Positions 6,318-6,661 of a stretch of 6,661 nucleotides of DNA are shown one piece after another. How positions within the stretch are numbered: position 1 is the first letter of the stretch; each line of letters starts with the position of its first letter. Under the pieces are notes generated by a model. It was not told where the DNA came from. It saw only the letters and a list, made by a program, of their open reading frames with translations, and made no database searches. The position numbers and the translations under genes were made by a program. Source of the DNA: Woeseia sp. GTDB lineage: Bacteria > Pseudomonadota > Gammaproteobacteria > Steroidobacterales > Woeseiaceae. The stretch lies in contig QIHS01000404.1 in NCBI GenBank assembly GCA_003229095.1, positions 1-6,661 of the forward strand. The letters run 5' to 3'.

Positions 6318-6661
6318 CTAACGGTCCGTGGCAGATGCAACGAGTGGCGTGCCGTCTACATCAACATCCGGTGGTGGAACGAAAAATTGTCGCTCGTTTG
6401 CAGGTTTGTTCACGGACACATCCAGCAATGCAATCAGGGTCGTTTGATCAAGGTTGTCAACGAACAGCATGCGAGACAGCATGCCATCCGTGAAGCCAAG
6501 TTCCACTTTGTTAAAACCGTTGTCCGTATCTTTCGGCCGCAACCTGACCCACACAGTGCCACGATCCTCTAAACTTCCGATATAGTCGAAATCATTGAGC
6601 ACATCGCTCGATCCGCCCAGCAAGACTGCCGGCGTATTGCTCAGTGCCTCGGCCTGCGGCT
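6318..6661 (-). CDS. lolA: Outer-membrane lipoprotein carrier protein LolA, C-terminal part (runs off the right edge)
   Basis: LolA is the periplasmic chaperone that takes lipoproteins from the LolCDE complex in the inner membrane and hands them to LolB at the outer membrane. The reverse strand is open from the right edge to TAG 6320-6318, giving 113 visible residues, about the C-terminal half. Recognisable LolA features in order are PQAEALSNTPAVLLGGSS, a DFDYIGSLEDRGTVWVRLRPKD strand pair, the segment FNKVELGFTDGMLSRMLFVDN, LDQTTLIALLDVSVNKPANE and a closing FFVPPPDVDV, matching the usual F.F.PP.G.DV ending. The position just upstream of rarA-serS supports the call. The signal peptide and N-terminal half lie outside the window. 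It is the first visible gene of the minus-strand unit. Confidence 0.92.
   Translation of the reverse strand, partial: PQAEALSNTPAVLLGGSSDVLNDFDYIGSLEDRGTVWVRLRPKDTDNGFNKVELGFTDGMLSRMLFVDNLDQTTLIALLDVSVNKPANERQFFVPPPDVDVDGTPLVASATDR

Overview
The window looks like a piece of a gammaproteobacterial chromosome of moderate GC content. The strongest clue is the minus-strand series lolA - rarA - serS, the gene order known from Escherichia coli and many other gammaproteobacteria. A LolA protein also implies an outer membrane, and so a Gram-negative cell. I cannot name a genus. Two neighbouring genes carry frameshifts, which could mean real decay or an imperfect assembly.

Layout. Bases 1-405 (minus) hold the N-terminal third or so of an NhaC-type Na+/H+ antiporter that runs off the left edge. 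Bases 406-575 are a divergent intergenic region. Bases 576-2495 (plus) hold a two-gene unit: a fumarylacetoacetate hydrolase (FAH) family protein with an added signal peptide, then, 25 bases on, a secreted NHL-repeat beta-propeller protein whose frame is broken by one missing base near 2311. Bases 2580-3249 (plus) hold a Bax inhibitor-1/YccA-type membrane protein whose frame is broken near 3180, before its last membrane helix. Bases 3267-3298 form a hairpin terminator that can serve both strands, because genes converge on it. Bases 3301-6661 (minus) hold a tightly packed unit, in transcription order lolA (partial), a VanZ-like membrane protein, rarA and serS. Each gene abuts or overlaps the next.

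How the genes relate. The lolA-serS unit is housekeeping: lipoprotein transport to the outer membrane, replication fork rescue and tRNA-Ser charging. The VanZ-like gene is an extra member wedged between lolA and rarA. The FAH/NHL pair looks like an exported enzyme module, since both products start with signal peptides; its substrate is unknown. The Bax inhibitor-like gene stands alone upstream of the shared terminator.

No tRNA, rRNA, CRISPR array, insertion sequence or phage gene was seen, and I found no convincing new multi-gene system. The points most worth a second look are the two frameshifts and the exported FAH/NHL pair.
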